Below are positions 1-11,653 of a DNA stretch of 64,000 bases, piece by piece. Under the pieces are notes generated by a model. The model was not told where the DNA came from, ran no database searches, and saw nothing but the letters and a program-made list of their open reading frames with translations. A program made the translations under genes and the position numbers. Position 1 is the first letter of the stretch; each line of letters starts with the position of its first letter. Location of the stretch: positions 372,001 to 436,000 of the forward strand of contig NZ_RCIV01000002.1 in assembly GCF_003666605.1 (NCBI RefSeq). The letters run 5' to 3'. Origin of the DNA: Propionibacterium australiense. Its GTDB lineage: Bacteria; Actinomycetota; Actinomycetes; Propionibacteriales; Propionibacteriaceae.

Positions 1-389
1 GGGCTGCGCGCCCGCAGATGAAGGCGCCCAACCGAGCCTGCGCCACGGCCGCGGCACGTTTCGCCCTCGCGCTCGCCGAGGTGCTGGCGGGTCGGCGTCC
101 CGCAGCCCAGCTCGCGCACCTGAGCAAGCCGGGCACCATCGCCGAACTCGTCCGCGTCCAGGCGGAATCGCCGTTGACCGGCGCACGACTGCACTCCATC
201 CACATCAGCGACTCCGTCTCGGCCGGTTCGGCCGAGGTCGTCGCCTGCTACGAGTGGCGTCCCAACGGGGGTCGCGGTGCCCGGCTCGTAGGCGTCGCCT
301 TCCAGATGACGCGCACCGACAACGGTTGGGCCTGCCGCGCGCTGACGATCGGCGTGCCGAACGTCGAGAGCACCGACCGGCGGCGCTGA
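1..389 (+). CDS. Rv3235-like protein (DUF6459), 5' truncated by window edge
   Basis: Small cytoplasmic protein of unknown function. The frame is open to the first base of the window, so the true start probably lies upstream; the first internal ATG is at 18 and gives 123 residues. The segment reading ALAEVLAGRRPAAQL, then a middle strand region ending in a short basic tail, matches the Rv3235 family as I remember it. Members of that family usually lie next to secA, and here secA is the next gene, convergent. Function is not known for the family; identification rests on this motif and on context. Confidence 0.6.
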   Translation, partial: AARPQMKAPNRACATAAARFALALAEVLAGRRPAAQLAHLSKPGTIAELVRVQAESPLTGARLHSIHISDSVSAGSAEVVACYEWRPNGGRGARLVGVAFQMTRTDNGWACRALTIGVPNVESTDRRR

Positions 390-455
390 CGAGGGCGGGG
401 CAGGGCGACGGGGCTGGTCCGGGGTCCGGACCCCGGCGACCCATGCGCCCGGTCT

Positions 456-3251
<2,796 letters not shown>

Positions 3252-3380
3252 GAGTCGGTTTCCTATCGTCAGTGCGGAGAACCGCGCACACAGGCGCGAC
3301 CATTCCCACCCATCTTATGCATGACGGAACGACGAGCCACGGGCGTGCGGGGACAGCTGCGGGACCGGCGACGCTGATAA

Positions 3381-3423
3381 GAGTGCTGGCCCCGGGACCT
3401 GTCGGGTCCCGGGGCCAGCACTC
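3381..3423 (-). terminator. Perfect 19-bp hairpin between hpf and secA
   Basis: Bases 3381-3399 are the exact reverse complement of 3405-3423, with a 5-base loop. It sits 27 bases past the hpf stop and 130 bases before the secA start. There is no long U tract (the minus strand continues TTATC), which is common for actinobacterial terminators. It probably ends or attenuates hpf transcription. Confidence 0.75.
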
Positions 3424-3449
3424 GGTGACGATGTCAGTACAGCCGACGA

Positions 3450-4046
3450 TCACTTCACCTCGATGTGGATGACACCGTAGTTGTACGCCTTGCGGCGGTA
3501 CACCACGCTCGGCAGACCGGTGGCCGCGTCCTGGAAGAGGAAGAAGTCGTGACCGACCAGTTCCATCTCGTCAAGAGCCTGGGCAAGCGTGAGAGGGGCC
3601 GTCTCGAAGGTCTTCTCGCGGACGACCAGCGGGCCATCGCCCTCCACGGTCAGCCCGGCGACCTGACGGATCTCCGGCTCGGGCTCTGCGGCGGGAGCCG
3701 GTGTCTCGGCGACGGGAAGATCCTGGACACGCAGACCGCGACGGTTCTTGCGCCGGTCAGCAGCCCTGCGCAACTGGGCCCGCAACCTGTCAAGCGCCTT
3801 GTCGAAGGCGAGCATCTTCTCCTCGGCACAGCCGCTGGCCCGGACGACCGGGCCCTTGGCACGCAGTGTTATCTCGCAGCGGACCGCGGAGGACGGATCG
3901 CCCTTCGCCTCCTGTGCGGTGAACTCGACCTCGGTGCGGATCACGCGATCACGCAGTTTCGAGATCGACTCCTCGAGCCGGTGGGCGACCACTTCGCGTG
4001 TGTCGTCATTGATGCTGCAGCGACGTCCGGTGACGATGACATCCAT
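3450..4046 (-). CDS. hpf: Ribosome hibernation promoting factor, long form
   Basis: Binds the decoding centre of idle 70S ribosomes and, in the long form, pairs them into 100S dimers. At 198 residues it has both parts: an N-terminal RaiA/YfiA domain (about 1-105, beginning MDVIVTGRRCSIND) and a C-terminal dimerisation domain (about 140-198, with the family stretch HDFFLFQDAATGLPSVVYRR). The two are joined by an Ala/Pro-rich linker. AAAGGG precedes the ATG at a good distance. It lies between comF and secA on the same strand, a common actinobacterial order. Stress regulation is likely but no operator was recognised. Confidence 0.94.
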   Translation of the reverse strand: MDVIVTGRRCSINDDTREVVAHRLEESISKLRDRVIRTEVEFTAQEAKGDPSSAVRCEITLRAKGPVVRASGCAEEKMLAFDKALDRLRAQLRRAADRRKNRRGLRVQDLPVAETPAPAAEPEPEIRQVAGLTVEGDGPLVVREKTFETAPLTLAQALDEMELVGHDFFLFQDAATGLPSVVYRRKAYNYGVIHIEVK

Positions 4047-4205
4047 GTCAGTACCCTTTCGGTTGCGGACTCAATCCCGCCTGTCCAGGGCCCGTGCCAC
4101 GCCAGGACAGCCATGTCACCAGCCCGAGAATGCGGGGACACGCAGGCCGCGATTCGCGATCTGGAGCCGTTCCTCGAGGCCGCCCGTGTCATGCCCCAAA
4201 GCTAC

Positions 4206-4961
4206 TCAGTTTCGTGACGGCGCGGGAGCGGACAAGCGGTATTTCTTCCCATTCACCCGTGATTCCTGCAAGGCCGTTTGCGCAACGGCGGCGCACCCGC
4301 GCACCTCAACCGCCGCCCGCGCCAGGACGCGCACCGCCTCGGCCATCGTTGCGCCGGTGGTGACCACGTCGTCGAGCACCACGACCGGCCCACCGGGCCG
4401 CGGGGCCCCGCGCCGGGGGCGTCCTCTCATCACCATGGTGCCCGCCTGCGCAGACCGTCGTTGTCCCGCGCCGAGACCGATCTGGTCCGGCGCAGCCCTG
4501 CCGCGGGCCAGCGCCGGCCAGCAGCGGATACCGGTCAGTCCCGCCACGGCGCGGGCCAGCGAGGCCGTGTGGTCGATCCCCCGCTCGCGGGCACGCCGCG
4601 GGTCAGCGGGTACCGGGACGACGAACATTCGTGAGGGGTCCAGCCCCGATTCACCGGCAACCGCCAGCAGGGCCCGCGCCGCCAGCTCGGCAAGTTGCCT
4701 GCGCAGCGTCCATGCGCCCCTGTCCTTGTAGGCGATGACGAGCCTGCCCGCGACGGGCCGATAGAGCGCGCCCGACCAGACGGCCGGGGCCGCCGGCCCC
4801 AGGCCCGGCAGCGGAGCATGCCGCCTGATGGGCTCGTCCGGGAACTGTGCACGGCAGTCCCGGCACAACACGACGCCGGGGGCGCCGCAGGCCGCGCACT
4901 GGGAGCCGAGCAGCAGGTCGAGCCCGGCGCCGGCCAGCTCGGTCAGCCATTCGATCCCCAT
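4206..4961 (-). CDS. comF: ComF family phosphoribosyltransferase-like protein
   Basis: ComF proteins combine a small zinc finger with a PRTase-fold domain and are linked to DNA uptake or purine salvage-like chemistry; the actual substrate is not settled. The 251-residue product starts at the ATG at 4961 (MGIEWLTELAGAG). It carries the zinc finger cysteines in CAACGAPGVVLCRDC near residues 22-36. A PRTase PRPP-binding loop follows near the end, as VVVLDDVVTTGATMAEA. The reading frame is open a further 83 codons upstream, but that stretch is Arg/Pro/Gly-rich with no family resemblance and was excluded. It is followed by hpf. Confidence 0.85.
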   Translation of the reverse strand: MGIEWLTELAGAGLDLLLGSQCAACGAPGVVLCRDCRAQFPDEPIRRHAPLPGLGPAAPAVWSGALYRPVAGRLVIAYKDRGAWTLRRQLAELAARALLAVAGESGLDPSRMFVVPVPADPRRARERGIDHTASLARAVAGLTGIRCWPALARGRAAPDQIGLGAGQRRSAQAGTMVMRGRPRRGAPRPGGPVVVLDDVVTTGATMAEAVRVLARAAVEVRGCAAVAQTALQESRVNGKKYRLSAPAPSRN

Positions 4962-5213
4962 GCCCTGATGGTGCACAGGCAGGGCCCGGTCGATCAGATG
5001 ACCACAGGGCTCCTGCCGGCTGCGAGCACGCCCGCACCGTCCCGGGCGGGGCCGCCCATTGCCGTCCCCGTGCACCGCCTGGGAGCGCCCAGGGCACCCG
5101 ACCTGGCCCACACACCGCCCTGCTCTCCCGGACCGCGTCATCTGGTCGGGCCAGCAGCACCATGTGCGCGCGAGAACCCGGGCACGACACCACGGCGCCG
5201 GGTCACGCAACGC

Positions 5214-5780
5214 CTAGTTGAGCTCGGGGTTCGCGGTGTAGGCGCTCAGCAGGGCGGCCTGGCTGCCCATGCGGCGCAGCACCCGGCGCCACAGGTCATC
5301 AGTGTCGGCGCCGAAGATCTCCTCCTCGCGGGGCGTCGTACGCAGCCAGGCGCCCTGACGGATCTCCCTCTCCAGTTGCCCGGCCTCCCAGCCGCTGTAG
5401 CCGGCGAAGACCCGCACGTCCGAGAAGGCGCCGACGGCGAGTTCGACCGGTGTGTCCAGGTGGAGCACGCCGATGTCACCGGTGATGCGCCGCCAGCCGA
5501 GCGGGTCCTCGCCGGGGTCCAGCACCTTCGCCAGGCACAGGGCGCCATTGGGCAGCACGGGACCGCCGGCGAAGAGCACCTGCGGAGGATTGAGCTGGGC
5601 CTCCCAGTCGGGCAGCACCTGCGAGACGGGCATCTGAGAGGGTTTGTTGAGCGCGATACCGACAGCGCCGTCGGTATCCGACTCGAGCAGCAGGATGACC
5701 GACTGGTCGAAGAAACCGGCCCCCACAGGGTGGGTGCTCACCAAGAGTTCTCCCCCACTGACGTGCTGCTCACTGGTCAC
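5214..5780 (-). CDS. YqgE/AlgH family protein
   Basis: Conserved small cytoplasmic protein; AlgH was named from alginate regulation in Pseudomonas, but the general biochemical role is unknown. The GTG at 5780 gives 188 residues beginning MTSEQHVSGGELLVS. Family hallmarks follow: HPVGAGFFDQSVILLLES, GIALNKPS, and FAGGPVLPNGALCL, then FAGYSGWEAGQLE with its acidic C-terminal half. Upstream in-frame codons do not resemble the family. It is divergent from the BCCT carrier and about 250 bases upstream of comF on the same strand. Confidence 0.88.
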   Translation of the reverse strand: MTSEQHVSGGELLVSTHPVGAGFFDQSVILLLESDTDGAVGIALNKPSQMPVSQVLPDWEAQLNPPQVLFAGGPVLPNGALCLAKVLDPGEDPLGWRRITGDIGVLHLDTPVELAVGAFSDVRVFAGYSGWEAGQLEREIRQGAWLRTTPREEEIFGADTDDLWRRVLRRMGSQAALLSAYTANPELN

Positions 5781-5922
5781 GAATCCAGTCTGACACGCCT
5801 GTCCAGACCTGGCCCGGCCGCCAGCATGTGGATCGGGGAGAACCCGGGACACAGGCAATTGGGTAGGTTGATAAGCATGTCCGCGGGCGTATGTGCGCCT
5901 GCTGTGAGAGAACGGAGACCGC

Positions 5923-7809
5923 GTGGCGAGCGAGAACCAGGCGCCGGAGGGCGCCGACATAACCGACATAACAGCCGAATCCGTAACCGAATCCATGTCA
6001 GCGACCGAGCAGCTGTCTTCACTGCTGCAGGCGGGTGAACCGGCCCCCACCGACGAGTCCGTCGAGCTGGCCGCTGAGAATGACAACGCACCTGTTGACT
6101 GGTGGCTGGTCGCACCGGCCATGGTGGTCGTCGCCGGTATCGTGGTGTGGGGCCTGACCTCAAAGGGCACATTCAAGGCATTCGCCGACACCGCATTGGC
6201 CTTCATCGTCGAGAACTTCGGCTGGGCATTCATCCTGTGCGGCACCGTCGCCGTGTTCTTCGTCGTCGTGATCGCCGTATCGAACTTCGGCAGGATCCGG
6301 CTGGGCGCCGATGGCGAGGAGCCCGAGTTCCGGACCTCGAGTTGGATCGCCATGATGTTCGCCGCCGGCATGGGCATCGGGCTCATGTTCTACGGCGCCT
6401 CGGAACCCCTGACCTTCTACCGTCAAGGGGTTCCCGGCTATGAGGCGCACGACGTCGGCACGGCGATGGCCACCGCCATGTTCCACTGGACCCTGCATCC
6501 GTGGGCGATCTACGCGATCGTCGGCATGGCCATCGCCTACTCGACGTTCCGCGTGGGCCGCAAGCAGCTGATCTCATCGACCTTCGTCCCCCTCATCGGC
6601 GAGAGACGGGCCGCCGGCCCGCTCGGGCGGTTCATCGACATCCTGGCCGTCATCGCCACGATCTTCGGCACTGCGTGCTCGCTGGGCATCGGCGCCACGC
6701 AGATCAGTGCTGGACTTCAGGCCTCCGGCATCATCGAGAACCCCAGCACGGCGACTGTCACGACCATCGTCCTTATCCTCACCCTCGCCTTCATCGTGTC
6801 GGCCATGTCCGGGGTGAGCCGGGGAATTCAGTACCTGTCCAACACCAACATGACGCTGGCAGCGCTGCTGGCGATCTTCGTGTTCGTCCTCGGCCCGACG
6901 GTCGCCATCCTCGACCTCATTCCCTCCTCGATCGGCAGCTATCTGAACTCCTTCTTCGAGATGGCCGGCCGCAGCGCCATCTCGGCCGATGGCACCGCCG
7001 GCAGCTGGCTGAGCACGTGGACGATCTTCTACTGGGCCTGGTGGATCTCGTGGTCGCCGTTCGTCGGCATGTTCCTGGCACGGATCTCCCGCGGCCGGAC
7101 GATTCGCCAGTTCTGCATCGGCGTCATGTTCGTCCCAGCCGGCCTGTCAACCGTGTGGTTCGCGATCTTCGGCGGTACCGCCATCCACTTCGAGCAGAAC
7201 GGCAACTCGATCTGGGGCGACGGAAACGCGGAGTCGCAGCTGTTCACTCTGCTCCACCAGATGCCCGGCGGCGCGATAGCCGGTTATGTGGCGATGCTCC
7301 TGCTCGCCACGTTCTTCATCACCTCGGCGGACTCGGCGTCGACCGTCATGGGCTCGATGTCACAGAACGGGCTGGCCACCGCGAAACCCTCCCTGTCCGC
7401 GGCATGGGGCGCACTCACCGCCCTCATCGGCCTGATGCTCCTGCTGTCGGGCGAGAGCAGCACCGACCGCAGCGCCCTGTCGAACCTGCAGAATGTGACG
7501 ATCATCGCCGCGAGCCCGTTCCTGCTCATCGTGATCGTCCTCATGTTCGCTCTGGTCAAGGGCCTGCGCAATGACACGATCTACTTGGAGTACCGTGAGC
7601 ACCAGCGCTTCGCCCGCAAGCTCGCCCACGAACGGCGCCTGCACCGCGAGGAGATGGAGCGCAAGATCAGGGCCCGGCGCTACCGGGCAGCGGTGGCGGC
7701 GATGACCCCCCGCCGCGAGCACGGGCCCCACGGCGAGCAGAAGCACCGCGAACACAAGAAACCCCGCGGCGCGGCTCCTGGTCAGACCGACACCAGACAG
7801 CGGCCCTGA
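5923..7809 (+). CDS. BCCT family osmolyte transporter (betaine/carnitine/choline)
   Basis: Secondary carrier that imports quaternary-amine osmolytes, usually with Na+ or H+. Of 628 residues, about 55-555 hold twelve predicted membrane segments. The BCCT signature region is present ([19 protein letters not shown] near 145, and the Trp-rich [25 protein letters not shown] near 365-390). The acidic N-terminus and Arg/His/Lys-rich C-terminus (after 560) resemble the osmosensing tails of BetP-like carriers, which is an inference. The start is a GTG with GGAGA seven bases upstream. It has its own strong terminator, so it is monocistronic. Substrate cannot be told from sequence. Confidence 0.93.
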   Translation: MASENQAPEGADITDITAESVTESMSATEQLSSLLQAGEPAPTDESVELAAENDNAPVDWWLVAPAMVVVAGIVVWGLTSKGTFKAFADTALAFIVENFGWAFILCGTVAVFFVVVIAVSNFGRIRLGADGEEPEFRTSSWIAMMFAAGMGIGLMFYGASEPLTFYRQGVPGYEAHDVGTAMATAMFHWTLHPWAIYAIVGMAIAYSTFRVGRKQLISSTFVPLIGERRAAGPLGRFIDILAVIATIFGTACSLGIGATQISAGLQASGIIENPSTATVTTIVLILTLAFIVSAMSGVSRGIQYLSNTNMTLAALLAIFVFVLGPTVAILDLIPSSIGSYLNSFFEMAGRSAISADGTAGSWLSTWTIFYWAWWISWSPFVGMFLARISRGRTIRQFCIGVMFVPAGLSTVWFAIFGGTAIHFEQNGNSIWGDGNAESQLFTLLHQMPGGAIAGYVAMLLLATFFITSADSASTVMGSMSQNGLATAKPSLSAAWGALTALIGLMLLLSGESSTDRSALSNLQNVTIIAASPFLLIVIVLMFALVKGLRNDTIYLEYREHQRFARKLAHERRLHREEMERKIRARRYRAAVAAMTPRREHGPHGEQKHREHKKPRGAAPGQTDTRQRP

Positions 7810-7861
7810 GCCGAGCCGGTCGTCGCAGGACCGGACGCCTGCGTGACGACCGGTCCGCTCT

Positions 7862-7902
7862 GACTGTGCGGCGTCCTGAGCGGGCGCCGCACAGTCTTTT
7901 TT
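7862..7902 (+). terminator. Rho-independent terminator of the BCCT gene
   Basis: A 12-bp perfect stem (7862-7873 with 7885-7896, loop 11) is followed directly by six T residues at 7897-7902. It lies about 50 bases beyond the BCCT stop codon and is a textbook intrinsic terminator. Confidence 0.9.
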
Positions 7903-8020
7903 CGTCGAGGCAGCTCGTTGCCCATCGGCGGGCACGGCACAGCGAGTCGACATCGCTACCCATGTACGCTGCGAGACCAGCCGCCCAACCGAGATCATTC
8001 GGATCCCCTCGTGAGCGAGA

Positions 8021-8051
8021 AAAACCCCGCCCGGGCAAGGGGCAGGGTTTT
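8021..8051 (-). terminator. Rho-independent terminator of tmRNA
   Basis: Read on the minus strand just after the tmRNA CCA end, 12 bases (8051-8040) pair with 8032-8021 with one G-U pair and a 7-base loop. The distal arm ends in a run of five T residues. Confidence 0.85.
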
Positions 8052-8056
8052 CCAGG

Positions 8057-8425
8057 TGGTGGAGGTGGCGGGAATCGAACCCGCGTCCTGACGAGGCGAA
8101 CCAGGTCTTCTCCGGGCGCAGCCGGCTGTGACGGTCTGCTCGGCCCCCGCACTCACGCCGGCGAGTTGCGGCCAGGCCCAGTCCGGGTGAAGTCCCCAGC
8201 GGTCCCCCGGACACGAACCACTGAGCAAGCCTTCTGAATGAGGCCAGGGACCGGGCGGAAGGCTACACCCGGGCTGACCCTTCGATCACTGATCAGGCAG
8301 CGAGAGCGAAGTCAGTGCGATTGGTATCGGCACTTGTTGGTTCCCAGAGGACATTAACGAGTTGACTCTGGATTCTCGGCCCGCTTCCCCTGGAGCTACC
8401 ACTCCAGTCGAAACCGATCACCCCC
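8057..8425 (-). ncRNA. ssrA: Transfer-messenger RNA (tmRNA, SsrA)
   Basis: Rescues stalled ribosomes by trans-translation with SmpB. The tRNA-like ends are clear: the 5' end GGGGGUG (from 8425) pairs with CACCUCC before the 3' ACCA (8059-8057), and the T arm GCGGGTTCGATTCCCGC is present. A tag reading frame runs from a GCC resume codon (8331-8329) to a TGA at 8295-8293 and encodes ADTNRTDFALAA, with the usual LAA degron. The 369-base length is typical. CCA is encoded. It lies on the same strand as smpB but about 5 kb downstream. Confidence 0.96.
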
Positions 8426-8515
8426 TGTTGAGTTGTCACCCGACCTGCGCACGGCGAACCGGCGAGGCGGGATCGTGCCTCAAGGCTACCCGCTCAGAGC
8501 CGTGAACCGAATCAC

Positions 8516-8950
8516 TCACTCGCAGGCGATGCCGTCGCCGTCCCGGTCGAGCGCCGACCGGTAGCCGGGGTCACCGCGGAACAGCGGGGCCGCCCCGGCG
8601 GCTCGTGCCGTGCTGCAGTTCCGGTAGTAGGCGTAGCCGCTGTCGCCCTGCGGGGCCGCGTCGTCGCTGTAGTCCTGATCCGTCTCCATGCCGGAGCCGG
8701 CGTACTCGACCGGCACGGTGACGGTCGCCGTCACCTGCTCGGTCACTGTGACGGTCGGCGCTGGGCTGGGGGTCTGGCGAGGCGTCACTGTCGTCGTGCT
8801 CGTGGCCGTGGTCACGGTGACCGCGGACACGGTGACGGTCGGCTCTGTCACCGTCGAGACGCGCACCTGTTCTCCCACCACGCCCAGGGCCATGCTGCTC
8901 AGGCCGACGACGATGACCCAGCCGAGTGGATGACGGCGAAGAGAACTCAT
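8516..8950 (-). CDS. Secreted or anchored excalibur calcium-binding domain protein
   Basis: 144-residue protein starting at the ATG at 8950. A short basic N-terminus and a hydrophobic segment (about 10-26, WVIVVGLSSMALGVVG) form an uncleaved signal or membrane anchor. Residues about 30-85 are a low-complexity Thr/Val linker built of repeated TVTV words. The C-terminal 38 residues are an excalibur domain: YYRNCSTARAAGAAPLF, then DRDGDGIACE with the DxDxDGxxCE calcium motif. Such domains are fused to extracellular proteins in Gram-positive bacteria; here it is the only domain, so the role is unknown. A longer start at 9016 is possible but lacks a leader-like sequence. Confidence 0.8.
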   Translation of the reverse strand: MSSLRRHPLGWVIVVGLSSMALGVVGEQVRVSTVTEPTVTVSAVTVTTATSTTTVTPRQTPSPAPTVTVTEQVTATVTVPVEYAGSGMETDQDYSDDAAPQGDSGYAYYRNCSTARAAGAAPLFRGDPGYRSALDRDGDGIACE

Positions 8951-9182
8951 ACAGACTCGCTTTCCGCTTCCGGTCGCCATGGCGGTCCGGCCGGTCCTGC
9001 CATCGTCGGCCAGCACGGTTCCGGACGAGGAGGGCGCCAGGATGCGGGCATGAGCGATTCACCACGACACCGCTCACCGATCACGAACATTCCCGTCCCG
9101 ACGGGTGGCCACCCACCACAACCGCCAAGAGGAACTATAGGGGAAATAGGGGTAATTCTGGATATCTCGTCAAGGACGATCG
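8951..9182. other. Intergenic stretch upstream of the excalibur gene
   Basis: No gene seen. Read on the minus strand it holds an AT-richer patch around 9130-9185 with TTGACG and, further down, TATTTC and TATAGT words. The spacing (19 bases or more) is poor, so a promoter for the excalibur gene is possible but not established. Confidence 0.4.
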
Positions 9183-9612
9183 TCAGTTGCTCGTGGCAGA
9201 CCTGATCGGTGCGGTAGCAGGGCCCTCGATGGTGACGGAGATGCCCGCAGCATCATGGGCGGCTGCCAGCGCCTCCTCGGGACCGGAACCCTCGGCCAGG
9301 CCGGTGGCGGGCACCCCGGTGTGGGTGTTCCCCGGCCCGGTCATGTCGACCGCCTCGACGGCGTCGACCGGGACCGCGACGAAACCGTCCAGTTCTCCAC
9401 CGCTCGCCGTGCAGCCTCGCTCACCGGCCCGGACCGACGGGCATGGTCGTGTCCCGGAACCGCAGGCGCCGGCGCACGGCACGGTGAAGGTCCGCGCCCG
9501 ACAGCTCGGCGTCGGCGATGAGCAGCGCCTCGCGACTGCTGACCGTCAGCACGTCGAGCACGCCGACGAGGGCCCGCATGGTCGGCGCGGGGATGTCCAG
9601 CACGAGCGGGCC
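9183..9612 (-). pseudogene. Ribokinase (PfkB family) C-terminal remnant, frameshifted
   Basis: Two frames join into a ribokinase C-terminal half. Frame one (9612-9421) reads LVLDIPAPTMRALVGVLDVL, then SSREALLIADAELSGADL, like the LNPAP...VDVLTPNExEA region. Frame two (from about 9430 to 9183) reads ERGCTASGGELDGF, then DMTGPGNTHTGVPATGLAEG and EEALAAAHDAAGISVT, like the DTTGAGDTFTGALAAGLAEG catalytic region. The catalytic Asp of GAGD is Asn (GPGN). The N-terminal substrate-binding half is missing, and the frame changes near 9425. I therefore call it a decayed gene. It lies directly after the DUF2207 pair, with no other sugar genes nearby. Confidence 0.75.
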
Positions 9613-9671
9613 CGGGTCTCGATACGGCCGACGCCGCTGGGCGTCCGTTCACTCACCCGGCACGATCCCTC

Positions 9672-11621
9672 TCACCAGCTGCTGGCACCGCCGCCACCGC
9701 CGCCACCGCCGGAGAAGCCGCCGCCACCGCTGAAAGCGGAACCGCCGCTCGAGCCGAATCCACCGCCGGAGCCGCCACCGCTGGACGATGGGACGGGACT
9801 GGCGCCGGTGTTCATGGAGTGCACCATGGAGCCGACGAAGTAGCCGTAGTGGAAGGAGTATGGGTCGCCGTAGTACCAGGACGGCGGCGTCGAGGGGATG
9901 CGTCCGGTTGCGACGAGCTGCTGGCAGATGGTGGACCAGCGGTCGGTGAGGTCGAAGGCGATCGCCCAGGGCAGGTACTGGCTGAAGATGTCCTGGCCCT
10001 CCTCGAACTGGATCTGGTCGGCCTCGGCGGTGGACAGGTACTCGTAGAAGCCGTCGACCTGGTCGGTGAAGGCCCGGCCGAGGGCCGTGCGCTGGCCGCG
10101 CCGCTGGATCAGCCAGGCCCCGACGCCGAAGATGACGGCTGCGAAGATCAGCCCGACGAGGACGCCGACGCCCGGCCCTCCGGTCTTGAACATGCTCAGC
10201 AGCCCGGACATCACGATCCCGAACGCGCCCATGCCCCAGATGAGGAAGAAGACCGCGTACAGGAGCGCACGGATCGGGATGTTGGAGTCCCCTCCCCCGA
10301 CCTTTCCGGTGTGCTTCATGAGGCCGAGGCTCGTCGCCGAGTCGTTCACCTGGCGGCTCAGTTCCTCGCTGGCCTCGAGCAGTTTCCCGGGCTTGTGCAG
10401 GGCCACCTCGTAGCCCGGCGGGGCGCCGGACAGGCCGTAGTCACTGAAGACGTCGCGCAGGAAGCGCTGTTCGAACGGCTGGGTGGCGCGGGAGGCGTCC
10501 ACGAGCCGCGCGTACGTCTTCTTGCCGTCGTCCTCGGCGCGCAGCTGGATGGCGCCTCGGACGGCCAGGTCGATGAGGACGGCGGAGGTCTCGCGCACGC
10601 CGATCTGCCCGTCGATGAGCAGGCCGCCGACCGGGACCGGCAGGTCGGGCGGGGTCACCCGTACCGGGATGGTGTCGCGGTCGGCCTTCGTGTCGGCACG
10701 CACCCGGACGGTCTCGGGACTGGTCGGCACCGTGCCGGGCGGGATGCCGTCGAACCGCTCATCACGGCGGCGACGACGGTAGGCCGCCAGCCCGCCGGCG
10801 GCGGCGAGCGTGCCGGCGCCGCCCACACCGAGGCCGGCCCGCAGCGCCTTCGTGGTGTTCGACACCGCGGCGTTCTCGAGATGGGGCTGGTTGTCGCTGA
10901 TCAGGCCCGCGGTGATCTGGACGGAGATCGTCATCATCTCGCCCTTGGCCTTGTCGCGCTGGGTGAAGACGGCCTTGCCGCCGGTGATGGTCGAGCTGGT
11001 GCACTCGTCGGTGGATCCGGCCCGGCCCGCGTAGCAGCGGGTGTCCTGCGCGCCGCCGGGCACGTCGACGGTGACGGTGAGCAGATCGGTCGCCGGGGTC
11101 TCGGTGCCGACGACGTCCCAGTAGAGCTCGTCGTAGTCGCCCGAGCTGCGCAGCGCCCCCGAGACCGTGTAGTCGATCGTGTAGGTCGCGGTGGCCGTGG
11201 TGATGCGCTTGTTGGCGTCGCCGATCTTGATCGTCTCCTGGCAGTCCCGCGGATCGTCCTCCTCGCAGCTGGTGCTCGTGGTGAACGCCGCCGAGGCGTC
11301 GGGGCTCGACACGGAGATGTCGGAGATCTCGTAGACGGCGTCCTTCTTGTCGTTCTTGTTCCCGTAGGGCTCGCGGGTGGGCAGGGTGCGGATGATGCCG
11401 TGCCGGCCCGAGCTCGAGCCGAAACGCCACACGAGCGTCTCGGACACGTGCAGCAGGCCGCTCGTGTCCACGGTGTAGGTGACCTTCCACGAGTCGACGC
11501 TGTCGGCCGTCTGGGCCTGCGCGACGCCGGGCACGAGCAGCCCGGCGAGCACGAGCACCAGCGCGGCGAGGGACGTGCCGAAGCGCCGCCTGGCGGTGGT
11601 ACCTGTGGGGAAATGGCTCAT
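9672..11621 (-). CDS. DUF2207 membrane protein, copy 1
   Basis: Predicted cell-surface protein with an N-terminal signal peptide (residues 1-38, cleaving near GVAQAQTA), an extracellular DUF2207 domain (about 40-250), and transmembrane segments near 265 and in pairs near 445-495. A Gly/Ser-rich tail ends in Trp. The ATG at 11621 has AGGAG seven bases upstream. A GTG at 11657 that overlaps the previous stop (GTGA) would add 12 residues. It is a paralogue of the adjacent upstream gene with the same length of 649 residues. DUF2207 function is unknown; the glycine-rich tail is a family trait. Confidence 0.9.
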   Translation of the reverse strand: MSHFPTGTTARRRFGTSLAALVLVLAGLLVPGVAQAQTADSVDSWKVTYTVDTSGLLHVSETLVWRFGSSSGRHGIIRTLPTREPYGNKNDKKDAVYEISDISVSSPDASAAFTTSTSCEEDDPRDCQETIKIGDANKRITTATATYTIDYTVSGALRSSGDYDELYWDVVGTETPATDLLTVTVDVPGGAQDTRCYAGRAGSTDECTSSTITGGKAVFTQRDKAKGEMMTISVQITAGLISDNQPHLENAAVSNTTKALRAGLGVGGAGTLAAAGGLAAYRRRRRDERFDGIPPGTVPTSPETVRVRADTKADRDTIPVRVTPPDLPVPVGGLLIDGQIGVRETSAVLIDLAVRGAIQLRAEDDGKKTYARLVDASRATQPFEQRFLRDVFSDYGLSGAPPGYEVALHKPGKLLEASEELSRQVNDSATSLGLMKHTGKVGGGDSNIPIRALLYAVFFLIWGMGAFGIVMSGLLSMFKTGGPGVGVLVGLIFAAVIFGVGAWLIQRRGQRTALGRAFTDQVDGFYEYLSTAEADQIQFEEGQDIFSQYLPWAIAFDLTDRWSTICQQLVATGRIPSTPPSWYYGDPYSFHYGYFVGSMVHSMNTGASPVPSSSGGGSGGGFGSSGGSAFSGGGGFSGGGGGGGGASSW

Positions 11622-11653
11622 CTCATCGCTCCTGTCCTTCTCGTCCGGTGTGC

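Noticed and set aside
4962-5210. N-terminal extension of ComF
   Set aside because: 83 in-frame upstream codons exist but are Arg/Gly/Pro-rich, have no ribosome site near the first Met and do not match ComF proteins; the ATG at 4961 gives the expected length.
5781-6386. Long upstream extension of the YqgE-like frame
   Set aside because: It would run antisense through the start of the BCCT carrier; the GTG at 5780 gives the normal family length.
8720-8870. Tandem DNA repeat or CRISPR-like array in the excalibur gene
   Set aside because: The pattern is repeated Val/Thr codons of an extracellular linker with no regular unit and spacer; no CRISPR array is visible anywhere in the window.
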